Assembly (NCBI RefSeq): GCF_003208215.1
Contig: NZ_QKLW01000009.1
Coordinates: forward strand, 1 to 64,000
DNA length: 64,000 nucleotides
Reading direction: 5' to 3'
Source: Marinomonas alcarazii
GTDB lineage: Bacteria > Pseudomonadota > Gammaproteobacteria > Pseudomonadales > Marinomonadaceae
This document shows positions 37,778-46,449 of the stretch, in pieces; position 1 is the stretch's first letter, and every line of letters begins with the position of its first letter. The translations under genes and the position numbers were made by a program. The notes under the pieces are model-generated. The model did not search any database. It was not told the origin of the DNA and saw only the letters and a program-made list of their open reading frames with translations.

Positions 37778-38240
37778 TTAATATGAATTAATAATTAACG
37801 GTTTCTCGAGCCATTCTAAGAGTTGTTCACTCGTAGTGACGGCAGCGAAAAAACCGCCTCCATAGCCAGTCCCTCGCGTTTAAAATCGTCAATCACATTG
37901 AACAAACGATACTTTTGTTCATCGGCGAGTTGATTGTGCATAAACCGATTGACCATACTTGGTTTGGCCGAGTGGGTTCCTTTAAGGGGGCTGGTACGTT
38001 ACGATTTAGACGTCGTTTGGGCGAATACGCAGATTCAGTGTTAGCTCACAATAGATTCAATAAACGCATTTATGGTTCCAACCATGACCTTTCATATTCC
38101 TTAGAAAAGAAAAACACACACCAAACCCTCTGTTAGACTGCTCTTCTGCAATATCAATAAGTAAGTTCGCTATGTACGAGTTTTCATCATTGAATTTTCC
38201 CTGATAGCGATAACAGGTTTCATTGATGGGCTGCATCTCT
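37778..38240 (-). pseudogene. IS3-family transposase (OrfB) remnant
   Basis: No single frame is open, but reading the minus strand across frames gives successive pieces of an IS3-family OrfB: ETCYRYQGKFNDENSYIANL, RGFGVCFSFLRN, GHGWNHKCVY then a stop, [40 protein letters not shown] and [11 protein letters not shown]. These are the HTH_21 and integrase-core blocks of the family in the correct order. At least two frameshifts and one in-frame stop are needed. OrfA, both ends and the terminal inverted repeats are not visible. From 38241 to 38490 I see no convincing gene. Confidence 0.85.
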
Positions 38241-38490
38241 CAAGTGTTCAGGTGCTAAATGGGCATATCTCATTGTCGTTATGGAAAAGTGTGAGTATGT
38301 TGCCATCGTTCAGCATGAAGCGACTGGTAAAGCTATGCCTTAGTAGGTGTTATGGTTTTTATTGCCAAACAAGATACCGATAAAGCCTAAATAAAGTCTA
38401 AATATGGTCTATATCTTGATGGTTCGCTCTTTTTGGATTATTGTATCTGGGTGACACCTCTAATGCGCATTTGATAAAAAGGAAAATATT

Positions 38491-38766
38491 ATGAGAGTTG
38501 AAACCATTAGTTACCTCAAGAAAAATGCGGCGAATTTACCACTTGAGGAACCTATGACAATTACCCAAAACGGTACACCGTCTTATGTTATTGAATCCTA
38601 TGCAGAAAGAAAGCAAAGAGATGAAGCCATTGCTTTGATGAAGTTATTGTCTTTTTCTGTTGAAGATTCTAAGCAAGATAAGGTGATGTCTAGTGATTCT
38701 TTCAAGGAACGATTAGCCAATCGTAAGGTTGCGTTGAGGGCGGTTGCTGATGGCGAAAAAGGTTGA
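38491..38766 (+). CDS. Phd/YefM-family antitoxin
   Basis: A 91-residue antitoxin of a type II toxin-antitoxin pair. The N-terminal DNA-binding fold is recognisable ([15 protein letters not shown], then [19 protein letters not shown]), and the C-terminus is a charged tail expected to wrap the toxin. AAGGA precedes the ATG. The toxin start lies inside its 3' end, the usual coupling. It probably autoregulates the pair. Confidence 0.88.
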   Translation: MRVETISYLKKNAANLPLEEPMTITQNGTPSYVIESYAERKQRDEAIALMKLLSFSVEDSKQDKVMSSDSFKERLANRKVALRAVADGEKG

Positions 38767-39100
38767 AATTTTTTACACTGAAACATTTGGTAATACTGCT
38801 GACAATTTAATTGATCATTTAAGCTTATATACTGATGAGTTAAGTGTAATTAACCGTGTAGAAAAGCTAATAGAGTCCTTCGAGAATAGGGTCATGACTT
38901 CGCCTTATTCTTGTCCAGTGTCACAAACCTTACTTTTAATCGGTATACCTAATTTTAGAGAATATCATTTAGATAGCTTCCGACTTATTTATCAAATAAC
39001 GGAATTGAACGATAAAATTATAGTGCAAGCCGATGTTTTGCTTTCTCAAAAACAAAGTATAGAGCGCTCTTTGGTAGATTATTGTCTCTTGTTTAAGTAG
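38750..39100 (+). CDS. RelE/ParE-family toxin
   Basis: A 116-residue toxin of the RelE/ParE superfamily. The family C-terminal pattern is clear: [15 protein letters not shown] followed by [20 protein letters not shown] chose the ATG at 38750 (MAKKVEIFY) with GAGGG upstream; it overlaps the antitoxin by 17 bases. Whether it cleaves mRNA (RelE) or acts on gyrase (ParE) cannot be told. The pair lies at the end of the AT-rich segment beside an IS remnant. Confidence 0.87.
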   Translation: MAKKVEIFYTETFGNTADNLIDHLSLYTDELSVINRVEKLIESFENRVMTSPYSCPVSQTLLLIGIPNFREYHLDSFRLIYQITELNDKIIVQADVLLSQKQSIERSLVDYCLLFK

Positions 39101-39210
39101 TTTCTCACGCTGTAGCAATCCCTTCTGAATCTCTGTTTGTGTATTATTTATTGTCATCTTTTGCACTATGTTCTAGCCTTTTTATAAGTTTAAAAAACAT
39201 AATTGAAACA

Positions 39211-39241
39211 AAAAAAGCCAGTATGGATATCCATACTGGCT
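39211..39241 (-). terminator. Terminator of the siderophore receptor gene
   Basis: A 26-bp perfect palindrome (39216-39241), half-site AGCCAGTATGGAT, followed on the minus strand by six T, 42 bp beyond the receptor stop codon. Confidence 0.9.
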
Positions 39242-39282
39242 AAATAAAAGGGATGATTTTCGATTTATTGCATTAGTGCTGT

Positions 39283-41400
39283 TTACCAGCTGTGATTTAA
39301 GGTGAGAGTGATGTCTCGGCCTGGGTTGTAGAAATCCGCTGAACCAGACCCCGCAACATATTCTTTACCAAGTAAGTTACTGATATTCATAGATAGTTGA
39401 GTGTCTTTCGTAATGTCATAGCCAAATGAAGCATCTACTATTACTGCGGATTCACTTTTCGAATCGTTGGTATTGGTGAAGTAGTAGGAGCCGATGTAAC
39501 GAGCTCCTAGACCGACAGACATGTCTTGGCGTGGGAGTGTGTAATGCCCCCAAACAGAAGCGGAATGCTTGGGTGTGTATGAGATCATTTTGCCTTCGTA
39601 GGTGTCATCTTTGGTAATTTTTGGCTCCATGTATGAGTAACCACCAGAGATGCTTAGATTAGCTGTTAACTCCGCGCGAGCTTCTAGGTCCACACCTTTT
39701 ACTTGGTTTTTACCAATGGTTTCGCGAACGATGCCGCTACTTTGGAAAGAGGCGGTTTCTACATTGCTTTTTTCAAGATCGTAAACAGCAATAGAGAACA
39801 GGGCGTTCATATTACTTGGTGAGTATTTAACACCGACCTCAGTCTGGTCGCCGCGGACAATTTTGGTACTTGTCGCTGATGGTGGAGCTACTGACTCTAC
39901 TTGGCTTATGTAGGCAGACACTTCATCGTTAAATTTATATGTAAATGCCGAGCGGAAGGTATCTTCTGAAAAGTTATTTGATGACTTTGTGCTGGTTAAA
40001 TAGTCAAACTGGTCAACATCAATTTTATCGTGACGTGCACCGAGAGTTAGGATGTATTTATCGTCTAATGCGAAGTTTTGTTGAACCAACACAGCTTTTG
40101 TTTGGAAATCGGTTTTTGTGTGGCTAGCGACTGGTAGATTAGCTGGTACACCAGTGTATACAGGATTCTTAATATTTATATCACTGATGGGAGATGTGTC
40201 GCCTCTTTTTGTGTAGCTTGAACTGGCATTTTTAGATGAGTTTTGATACTCGATACCAAATACAGTACTGCTGTCTAGGCGATCAAAACTAATGTCATAT
40301 TGCCCGAGTAAGTTGCCGTTGAACTGCTCTAACTCTGAATCTTGGGCGTAATAATCACGTCCCATAATGTTGCCAGAGGTGTTTGCAGAATACTTATTCA
40401 AATATATATAACCAAAGTTATTCTCGGCATCGCTGTAGCGTAAATTTGAAATAACTTTAAAGCCATTATCAAGCTTGTGAGTAATATTGGCGCTGATGTT
40501 GGTTCGCTCTACATCGTGAAAATTATAATCAGGTTCACCATAAAATAGGTTGCTGTCATAGTTTTTGCCAGCAGGGTAGCCGCCGCTGTTTGGTGATGAG
40601 TCGGTTTTTAGGTAGTCAACGATTAGGTTGGCTCTGGTGTTGTCATTAGGCTCCCAAGCAAGACCGCCCATGATGAATTGCGAATCGTCTTTTGAGTAAT
40701 CGTATTCTCGGTCACTGTCTTTGACCTTGCCCGTTAATCTGTAGGCTAGGGTTTTGTCTTCATCAAGTGTGTCGCCAACATCGATACCCACTTCTTTATG
40801 GTCGTTAGAGCCATAGGTGACGAAGGCGTTATTAAAGTTATAGAATTTTGGTTGTTTACTTACAAAGTTGATGGATCCACCTGGGTCAGCTGGGCCGAAT
40901 AAGGTGGAGTTCGCACCGCGGATTACCTCGACACGCTCAAAAGCATAAGCGTCTTCTCTAATGTCTCTCATGGAACCAAGAGTGAGCCCATCGCGATAGG
41001 TTGTGGCGCTAAAGCCGCGAATTTGGAAATAATCGTTTCTGTCATCTGTGCTGTAGTAACCTGTCACGGTAGCTGGTGTATATTCAAGCACTTCTTCTGT
41101 GGTACTGGCGCCACGTTGTTTGATTTCTTTTTCAGTGATGACAGAGACAGACGCCGGTGTGTCTTGAATACTGGTGGCGACTTTACCACCAACCCAAAGC
41201 TCTTTGGCCACAACAGATTCTGAGTCATCATCGGCTATAGCTTGATCATTCACCATGATAGGGGAAAGTCGAAAGGTGCCTACTTCACTTTCTGTTTCTG
41301 CATACCCGGCAATTGGTGTAAGTACGGAGTAGCAGAAAAGTGTCGCGGCAGCGCAGTGGCTTTGCTTTAATTTTAGGGGAAGAGCGCTTTTCTTGTTCAT
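39283..41400 (-). CDS. TonB-dependent siderophore receptor
   Basis: A 705-residue outer-membrane receptor for ferric siderophores (FhuA/FhuE/FoxA type, TIGR01783-like). It has a signal peptide ending near AGYAET, a plug domain (TPASVSVITEKEIKQRG, FQIRGFSATTYRDGL, VEVIRGANSTLFGPADPGG) and a 22-strand barrel ending in NPGRDITLTLNHSW with the terminal aromatic. There is no N-terminal signalling domain, so it does not drive a FecI/FecR system. A Fur-box-like site precedes it. Its neighbours form a matching ABC importer, so the ligand is probably a hydroxamate or similar siderophore taken from other organisms; no biosynthesis genes are nearby. Confidence 0.95.
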   Translation of the reverse strand: MNKKSALPLKLKQSHCAAATLFCYSVLTPIAGYAETESEVGTFRLSPIMVNDQAIADDDSESVVAKELWVGGKVATSIQDTPASVSVITEKEIKQRGASTTEEVLEYTPATVTGYYSTDDRNDYFQIRGFSATTYRDGLTLGSMRDIREDAYAFERVEVIRGANSTLFGPADPGGSINFVSKQPKFYNFNNAFVTYGSNDHKEVGIDVGDTLDEDKTLAYRLTGKVKDSDREYDYSKDDSQFIMGGLAWEPNDNTRANLIVDYLKTDSSPNSGGYPAGKNYDSNLFYGEPDYNFHDVERTNISANITHKLDNGFKVISNLRYSDAENNFGYIYLNKYSANTSGNIMGRDYYAQDSELEQFNGNLLGQYDISFDRLDSSTVFGIEYQNSSKNASSSYTKRGDTSPISDINIKNPVYTGVPANLPVASHTKTDFQTKAVLVQQNFALDDKYILTLGARHDKIDVDQFDYLTSTKSSNNFSEDTFRSAFTYKFNDEVSAYISQVESVAPPSATSTKIVRGDQTEVGVKYSPSNMNALFSIAVYDLEKSNVETASFQSSGIVRETIGKNQVKGVDLEARAELTANLSISGGYSYMEPKITKDDTYEGKMISYTPKHSASVWGHYTLPRQDMSVGLGARYIGSYYFTNTNDSKSESAVIVDASFGYDITKDTQLSMNISNLLGKEYVAGSGSADFYNPGRDITLTLNHSW

Positions 41401-41440
41401 CTTTGGTTCCTCTATTATCTAATATTATGAAAATAGTATT

Positions 41441-41459
41441 GCTAATGATTATTGATAAT
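41441..41459. promoter_or_regulatory. Fur-box-like site upstream of the receptor
   Basis: GCTAATGATTATTGATAAT reads as three GATAAT-like hexamers in the array form recognised by Fur, 41 bp upstream of the receptor ATG. This 94-bp gap to the ABC ATPase gene must hold the receptor's own promoter. Confidence 0.7.
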
Positions 41460-41494
41460 TTTCTGTCATAAATGACGGATTCAATTTGCTTTGT

Positions 41495-42304
41495 TTAAGT
41501 GTGTTTTATTCTCTTGTGACGTCCAATTGGTACAACCATTGGGCTGCCGGAAATAGGGTCTGTGATGACTTGGCTCTGGAGGCCAAAAACAGCGTGAATC
41601 ATGTCTTCTGTTACCACTTCATTTGGCGCTCCATTGGCAAAGACTTGACCTTGTTGTATGGCGATGAGCTGGTCTGAATAACGCGCTGCCAGATTAAGAT
41701 CATGTAATACCAATACGATGGTGGTGCCACGGTTTTGGTTTAGGTCAACAAGCAGGTCCAATACTTCAATTTGGTGAGCGACGTCCAAGAAGGTGGTTGG
41801 TTCGTCTAATAGCAATATGTCGGTTTCTTGTGCCAATGCCATGGCGATCCAGACGCGCTGGCGTTGACCGCCAGACAATTCGTCTATTTCTCGGTCCAAA
41901 AGCTCTGTGGTTTTGGTGGTTTCTAGCGCTTTGGCAATGGCTTCATCGTCTTCTTTGCGCCATCTTGATAGGAACCCATGATGGGGATGTCGACCTCGGC
42001 TGACTAGGTCGCTGACCGTTATCCCCTCTGGCGCAATCGGTGATTGAGGAAGCAGACCAAGCGTTTGCGCTAGTTGTCGTGTTGGCGTGTTGTGTATCGA
42101 TTTGCCATCCAGTAAGACTTGACCATTAGACGGCGATAATAAGCGTGACATAGTGCGCAATAAGGTGGATTTTCCACAGGCATTGGCACCAATGATAGAT
42201 GTAATTTGACCTGCTTTAATGTCTATATTGATGTCGTTAAGGATGGTTTTTTCACCATAACCAGCAGCAAGATGATCGACAACGAGTTGGTGTTTTAGTG
42301 TCAT
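41495..42304 (-). CDS. Iron-siderophore ABC transporter ATPase (FecE/FhuC-like)
   Basis: A 269-residue ATPase driving siderophore import. Walker A is GANACGKST, the signature is LSGGQRQRV and Walker B is ILLLDEPTTFLD, followed by the H-loop VLHDLNLAARY. Its start overlaps the end of the second permease gene by four bases. It is the last gene of the importer operon, and the receptor follows with a separate Fur-box-like site. Confidence 0.95.
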   Translation of the reverse strand: MTLKHQLVVDHLAAGYGEKTILNDINIDIKAGQITSIIGANACGKSTLLRTMSRLLSPSNGQVLLDGKSIHNTPTRQLAQTLGLLPQSPIAPEGITVSDLVSRGRHPHHGFLSRWRKEDDEAIAKALETTKTTELLDREIDELSGGQRQRVWIAMALAQETDILLLDEPTTFLDVAHQIEVLDLLVDLNQNRGTTIVLVLHDLNLAARYSDQLIAIQQGQVFANGAPNEVVTEDMIHAVFGLQSQVITDPISGSPMVVPIGRHKRIKHT

Positions 42305-43341
42305 AGTGAGCCACCTTTACGATTAACACGAATAATAAGATAAATAAGGTAGGGCGCACCTAGGGCGCCAGTAATCACACCGACAGGGTAGCGACTAGGC
42401 AGCAAGAATTGTCCGATATAATCACCGCCCATGACTAAGCAAGCGCCCACTAAAGCAGAAGGAATCAGCAGCGAGCCATTGTTCTTCACAAGACGAACGG
42501 CAATGGGGCCTGATAAAAAAGCCACAAACGCAATAGGCCCTGTTATTGCGACTCCCACCGCAATAAGTCCAACAGCCGAAACAATAACGGTAATGCGCGT
42601 CATGCCAACTCGAACACCCAGTGCGTGGGCGGTATCGTCACCCATTCGTAATGCTTCTAGATCTCGGGTGCGACTCAGTAAAAATCCACCAAACACCAAT
42701 AAAGAAATGATGAGCGGCAAGGCTTGATGAATTTGAGCGGAATTGACACTGCCACTGAGCCAACGCATGGCTTCTTGGCGATCCCATGCTTGAGCTTGTG
42801 ATAACAAATACACAATAAAGCTTTCAATCATGGCGGAGACGCCAATACCAACAAGGATAAGTCGAGCACCTGACGCGCCATTTCGATAGGACAATCCATA
42901 GACCGCTAAGGCTACTAATAAGCCTACTGCGATTGAGAAGAAGGCCACACTGGCACCATCCATGTGCAGCACAATAATGGCAAACACTGCGGCGGCGGTC
43001 GCACCAGAACTTACTCCGATAATATCGGGGCTGGCTAAAGGGTTTCTTAGCATGACTTGGAATGCCACGCCTGCCATACCAAAGCTCATGCCGACAAGAA
43101 GAGAAATAATGGCTCTGGGAAGGCGCAACTGACCCACCACAAAAGAGGCACCAGGGACGTTTTCACCAAGCAAAACCTTTATAACGTCTTGTGGTGGAGT
43201 GAAGGATTGTCCCAAGGTTAAGGTGATTGAAAACGCAGCCACAGCCAATAAGCAAAGTAAGCTAGCCACGCATTTCCAGCGCTTGGATCGGTTTTTTCGT
43301 CCGCTGGTAACGCGTGCGAGCGTTGAGTTTGTGTTAATCAT
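42301..43341 (-). CDS. Iron-siderophore ABC permease, second subunit (FecD-like)
   Basis: A 346-residue FecCD-family permease with about nine to ten membrane spans. Conserved motifs are RLPRAIISLLVGMSFGMAGVAFQ, NPLASPDIIGVSSGA, LGVRVG and GPIAFVAFLSGPIAVRLV. It pairs with the upstream permease to form the heterodimeric channel. It overlaps both neighbouring genes by four bases. Confidence 0.94.
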   Translation of the reverse strand: MINTNSTLARVTSGRKNRSKRWKCVASLLCLLAVAAFSITLTLGQSFTPPQDVIKVLLGENVPGASFVVGQLRLPRAIISLLVGMSFGMAGVAFQVMLRNPLASPDIIGVSSGATAAAVFAIIVLHMDGASVAFFSIAVGLLVALAVYGLSYRNGASGARLILVGIGVSAMIESFIVYLLSQAQAWDRQEAMRWLSGSVNSAQIHQALPLIISLLVFGGFLLSRTRDLEALRMGDDTAHALGVRVGMTRITVIVSAVGLIAVGVAITGPIAFVAFLSGPIAVRLVKNNGSLLIPSALVGACLVMGGDYIGQFLLPSRYPVGVITGALGAPYLIYLIIRVNRKGGSL

Positions 43342-44360
43342 AATTCTTTCACCCTTTGTCTGCGGACAATCCAGATGAAGAAGGGGGCACCAACGAAGGC
43401 GGTGACAACGCCAACAGAAAGTTCACTGGGTCTTGCTATAACACGCCCTAGTACATCTGCGCTTAACAATAAGCAAGCACCGATAAGCGCTGAAAAAATG
43501 AGTAGCCAGCGGTTATCTACGCCGACAAGCAGTCGACATAAATGAGGAACCACGAGCCCGACAAAACCAATGGGGCCACAAATAGCCGTTGTTGCTCCGC
43601 ATAGAAGTACCGCAGACAACCAAGCTAAAAGACGAATCCAAGTGACATTTTCTCCCAGTCCAGCGGCAATATCGTCTCCGAGCGCAAGCGTATTTAACTT
43701 CCTAGCAATAAATACGCTGAGTAAAAAACCAACAATTAAGAAGGGCAGAACGAGTTGGATGCTATCAAACGTGGCGCCACCGACGCCGCCTATTTGCCAA
43801 GAGTTGGCACTGCCAGCAATGTCATTTCGTGGCAAAACGACGGCCACAATAAAAGACGACAGCGCAGCCGAGGTTGCGGCACCCGCCAAGGCGAACTTAA
43901 GCGGGGTGGATTTGCCGTAACCTAACGAACTAATAAAATAGACAAAAATGGCCGTTATACCTGCACCAAGTATGGCGAGCCAAACATAGGTTTGCAGTTG
44001 GTTAATACCAAACCACGCCAAGCCAATAACCACAAAGAAAGCGGCACCCACATTAACGCCAAGAATTCCCGGATCTGCTAATGGGTTACGGGTCACACTT
44101 TGCATAATGGCACCAGATAACCCCAAGGCGCAGCCAGCAATGATGGCAAGTACTGTGCGTGGTATGCGCATCGTCACAGAGGCTTCCCCCATGGTGTTCA
44201 TCTGGCCTTGTAGTGCTCCTATTATCTCTTGCCAAGAAACATCCCTCGTCCCTACAGCGATAGAGGAAAAGCACAACAGCAGTAAGACCGCCGTGACAAA
44301 CAACAGAGCTATGGGCTTTTGTTTTAGAAAGCCTTTATGTTTGGCGTTGCTTTGGCTCAT
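43338..44360 (-). CDS. Iron-siderophore ABC permease, first subunit (FecC-like)
   Basis: A 340-residue FecCD-family permease. It has RIPRTVLAIIAGCALGLSGAIMQ, NPLADPGILGVNVGAAF, the ATPase-coupling helix region LGDDIAAGLGENV and GPIGFVGLVVPHLCRLLVG. Start and stop overlap its neighbours by four bases, so the operon is translationally coupled throughout. Confidence 0.94.
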   Translation of the reverse strand: MSQSNAKHKGFLKQKPIALLFVTAVLLLLCFSSIAVGTRDVSWQEIIGALQGQMNTMGEASVTMRIPRTVLAIIAGCALGLSGAIMQSVTRNPLADPGILGVNVGAAFFVVIGLAWFGINQLQTYVWLAILGAGITAIFVYFISSLGYGKSTPLKFALAGAATSAALSSFIVAVVLPRNDIAGSANSWQIGGVGGATFDSIQLVLPFLIVGFLLSVFIARKLNTLALGDDIAAGLGENVTWIRLLAWLSAVLLCGATTAICGPIGFVGLVVPHLCRLLVGVDNRWLLIFSALIGACLLLSADVLGRVIARPSELSVGVVTAFVGAPFFIWIVRRQRVKEL

Positions 44361-45334
44361 TTGGCTTTACGTGCCGCTTTTGCGAGCGCTTCAAGGTAAT
44401 CATCTAATACCCAAGTAATAGACAAGGGCGTCGGATTAGCGGCGGTCGCTATTTTGCTATTTCCCAGCATGACGATCGAACCATTTTTAATGGCTCGCAT
44501 CTTCGACATAAGAGGGTTCGATTCTAAAGGTGCCTGTAACTCTTTATTGCCATAGGTAACGAAAATATCCACGTCGTTAAACATGTCTATTTGTTCAATG
44601 CTGCTTTCGCCAGAGAAGAGCCCGTCTTTACTGATGTCTTTGATGCTTTGCGGAGAGTGCATGCCTAGGTCATCAAAAAATTTCACGCGGGTATCATTGG
44701 CAGTGTAAAAACGAATAACACTTAAATCGGTTGGATCAAGATGAGTGATAAACATGGCCGATTTGCCTTTTAGCTCTGGGTATTGATCAACGCGCTTGGC
44801 GATGTCTTTTTCAATGCTGGCAATCAGTTTTTCCCCTTCTTCTGCCATTCCCAGACCAGCACTGTTAATGCGAATCATGCTGCGCCAGTTGGTAGACCAG
44901 GGCTTGTCTGGGAAAGCGACGACAGGAGCGATCATACTTAGCGTGTCGTAATCGGATTGGCTTAAGCCGGAGTACGCCGCCAGAATAACGTCGGGCTGTG
45001 TGGCGGCAACCGCTTCGAAATCTATGCCATCTCCTTCATCAAATAATACGGGTGTCTTGGCGTTCAGTTCTTTAAGTCGCGCAGCAACCCAAGGTAACAA
45101 ACCATCGCCATCGTCGTCTCCAAATGTGGCGGCAGCAAAACCAACAGGAACGATGCCTAACGCAAGGGGCACTTCATGGTTTGCCCATGCCACAGTCGCA
45201 ACGCGTTTGGGTTTATGAGTAATAGTCGTCGTGCCGAAAGCGTGTTGAATCGTAATTGGGAAGCGTGAGTTGTCTGTAGCCCATGCATTGCTCAAAAATG
45301 CAGAAATAATGGTAATAACGATAATCATCTTCAT
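44357..45334 (-). CDS. Periplasmic iron-siderophore binding protein (FecB-like)
   Basis: A class III binding protein that delivers ferric siderophore to the two permeases. The start at 45334 gives a normal signal peptide cleaved near SNAWA. The domain begins PITIQHAFGTTTITHKPKRVATVAWANHE and contains QPDVILAAYSGLSQSDYDTL, both typical of FepB/FecB-type proteins. A second in-frame start lies 21 bp upstream. It has no lipobox. It is the first gene of the four-gene importer operon behind a Fur-box-like site. Confidence 0.92.
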   Translation of the reverse strand: MKMIIVITIISAFLSNAWATDNSRFPITIQHAFGTTTITHKPKRVATVAWANHEVPLALGIVPVGFAAATFGDDDGDGLLPWVAARLKELNAKTPVLFDEGDGIDFEAVAATQPDVILAAYSGLSQSDYDTLSMIAPVVAFPDKPWSTNWRSMIRINSAGLGMAEEGEKLIASIEKDIAKRVDQYPELKGKSAMFITHLDPTDLSVIRFYTANDTRVKFFDDLGMHSPQSIKDISKDGLFSGESSIEQIDMFNDVDIFVTYGNKELQAPLESNPLMSKMRAIKNGSIVMLGNSKIATAANPTPLSITWVLDDYLEALAKAARKAK

Positions 45335-45421
45335 ATTATATTTGTGCCATGCCAATCAAATTTAGTGCGAAATAAAGGAGCGAGGGTGTTAGGTGTTACA
45401 ACGTAATGAGTGAGTTTTTAT

Positions 45422-45440
45422 GGGAATGAATCTCATAATC
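45422..45440. promoter_or_regulatory. Fur-box-like site upstream of the ABC importer operon
   Basis: On the minus strand GATTATGAGATTCATTCCC matches 14 of 19 positions of the GATAATGATAATCATTATC Fur consensus. It lies about 90 bp upstream of the binding-protein gene, between it and the AraC gene. Confidence 0.65.
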
Positions 45441-45467
45441 AATTGTAAAACGAGTCGGATAATAGAG

Positions 45468-46217
45468 CTAATCTTCAGAATATAATTGTATAAATCGGTC
45501 GTTTTCATCTTGAGCCAGTTGCTTTGGCGTTAGGCTAGAGTACTTTTTGATCAATTTTATATAGTGAGATTGGTCGTTAAAACCTTCTTTGGGAAAGAGT
45601 TCACCAACCTTGAGTGAGTCGAAGCTGTGGCGAAACCTCAAAATGTCACAGTAACTTTTTAGTGGTAAGCCAAGCCACTTATTAAAATAGCGGTTGATTT
45701 GGCGGCTGCTCCAGTTAGCCGCTTGGGATATCTCGGTCACGGTTATAGAACCGTGATTCTGATAAATCAGGTCTGACATGACTTTTTTACGAGGGTCTAT
45801 TGGCGTTGTTCGTTGTGATGCAAAGTACAAACTAAGCTTGTTAGCAAAGGTTTCAAGGCTTGCTAGGTCGTTGAGTTCTATTCCCGCGAAGCCAATGTCG
45901 AGCGTAATGCGATCGTTCAGAATGTGCGCCACAGACGTGTTTAACAAATACTCTGCGGCCAATATTTTTAAGCGAACACCAAGTAAGACAGAGTGCTTTG
46001 GCATGGCGCCCACTTTGGCGTCTGTTTCTAGCCCAACCAAGGAAATATGCAGCGGATACTCGGCGTTGTGGAAAAAGTACAAATCAATGCCGCCATCCGG
46101 GAAAGTGGAAAGCTCTTCATCTTCATCGCTTGGATTTTCGATCATCCAAAAGCTTTCAACGAATGGGGATAAATCGTCACTTGGTTCTAATGACGTTAGT
46201 TGAATGGTCTCTTTCAT
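45468..46217 (-). CDS. AraC-family transcriptional regulator
   Basis: A 249-residue regulator. The C-terminal AraC DNA-binding domain has two HTHs (ITVTEISQAANWSSRQINRYFNKW and FPKEGFNDQSHYIKLIKKY, then SSLTPKQLA). The N-terminal half begins SPFVESFWMIE and has a DUF6597-like cupin-type pattern (FPDGGIDLYFF). It lies just upstream of the siderophore importer on the same strand, so control of that locus is plausible but not shown. Confidence 0.87.
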   Translation of the reverse strand: MKETIQLTSLEPSDDLSPFVESFWMIENPSDEDEELSTFPDGGIDLYFFHNAEYPLHISLVGLETDAKVGAMPKHSVLLGVRLKILAAEYLLNTSVAHILNDRITLDIGFAGIELNDLASLETFANKLSLYFASQRTTPIDPRKKVMSDLIYQNHGSITVTEISQAANWSSRQINRYFNKWLGLPLKSYCDILRFRHSFDSLKVGELFPKEGFNDQSHYIKLIKKYSSLTPKQLAQDENDRFIQLYSED

Positions 46218-46409
46218 TACCTAATCGCAAAAGTGGGAGGTGAGTGTCGCGCGTTCGTTCCTTCGATGGCTGCTTTAAATGTAAGTGGATAGTATAACGA
46301 TTAAAAAAAGATCTTCTAGCTTCAATTGAGATAGGTTCGTATTAACGTTTGGTTATCATTATTAAATAGCAATAATCACGTATTGACATACGTCCAATTA
46401 TTGCAGGGT

Positions 46410-46444
46410 TAAGAGTGAGCCAAAATTCATCTGACTCACTCTTA
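46410..46444. other. Stem-loop downstream of tctA
   Basis: A perfect 10-bp inverted repeat, TAAGAGTGAG/CTCACTCTTA, with a 15-nt loop, directly after the tctA stop codon. It lacks a T run on either strand, so it may stabilise the 3' end rather than terminate. The rest of 46218-46449 shows no gene. Confidence 0.6.
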
Positions 46445-46449
46445 TAGTG

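Noticed and set aside
37915-38136. 73-codon plus-strand frame
   Set aside because: It lies antisense to the decayed IS3 transposase and has no family features.
38250-38345. Short plus-strand frame (AKWAYLIVVMEK...) before the antitoxin
   Set aside because: It is about 30 codons with no start signal or recognisable homology; it may be a gene remnant but cannot be supported.
31642-39110. Prophage or integrative element with its own integrase
   Set aside because: No integrase, phage structural or conjugation gene is visible, and I found no matching attachment repeats.
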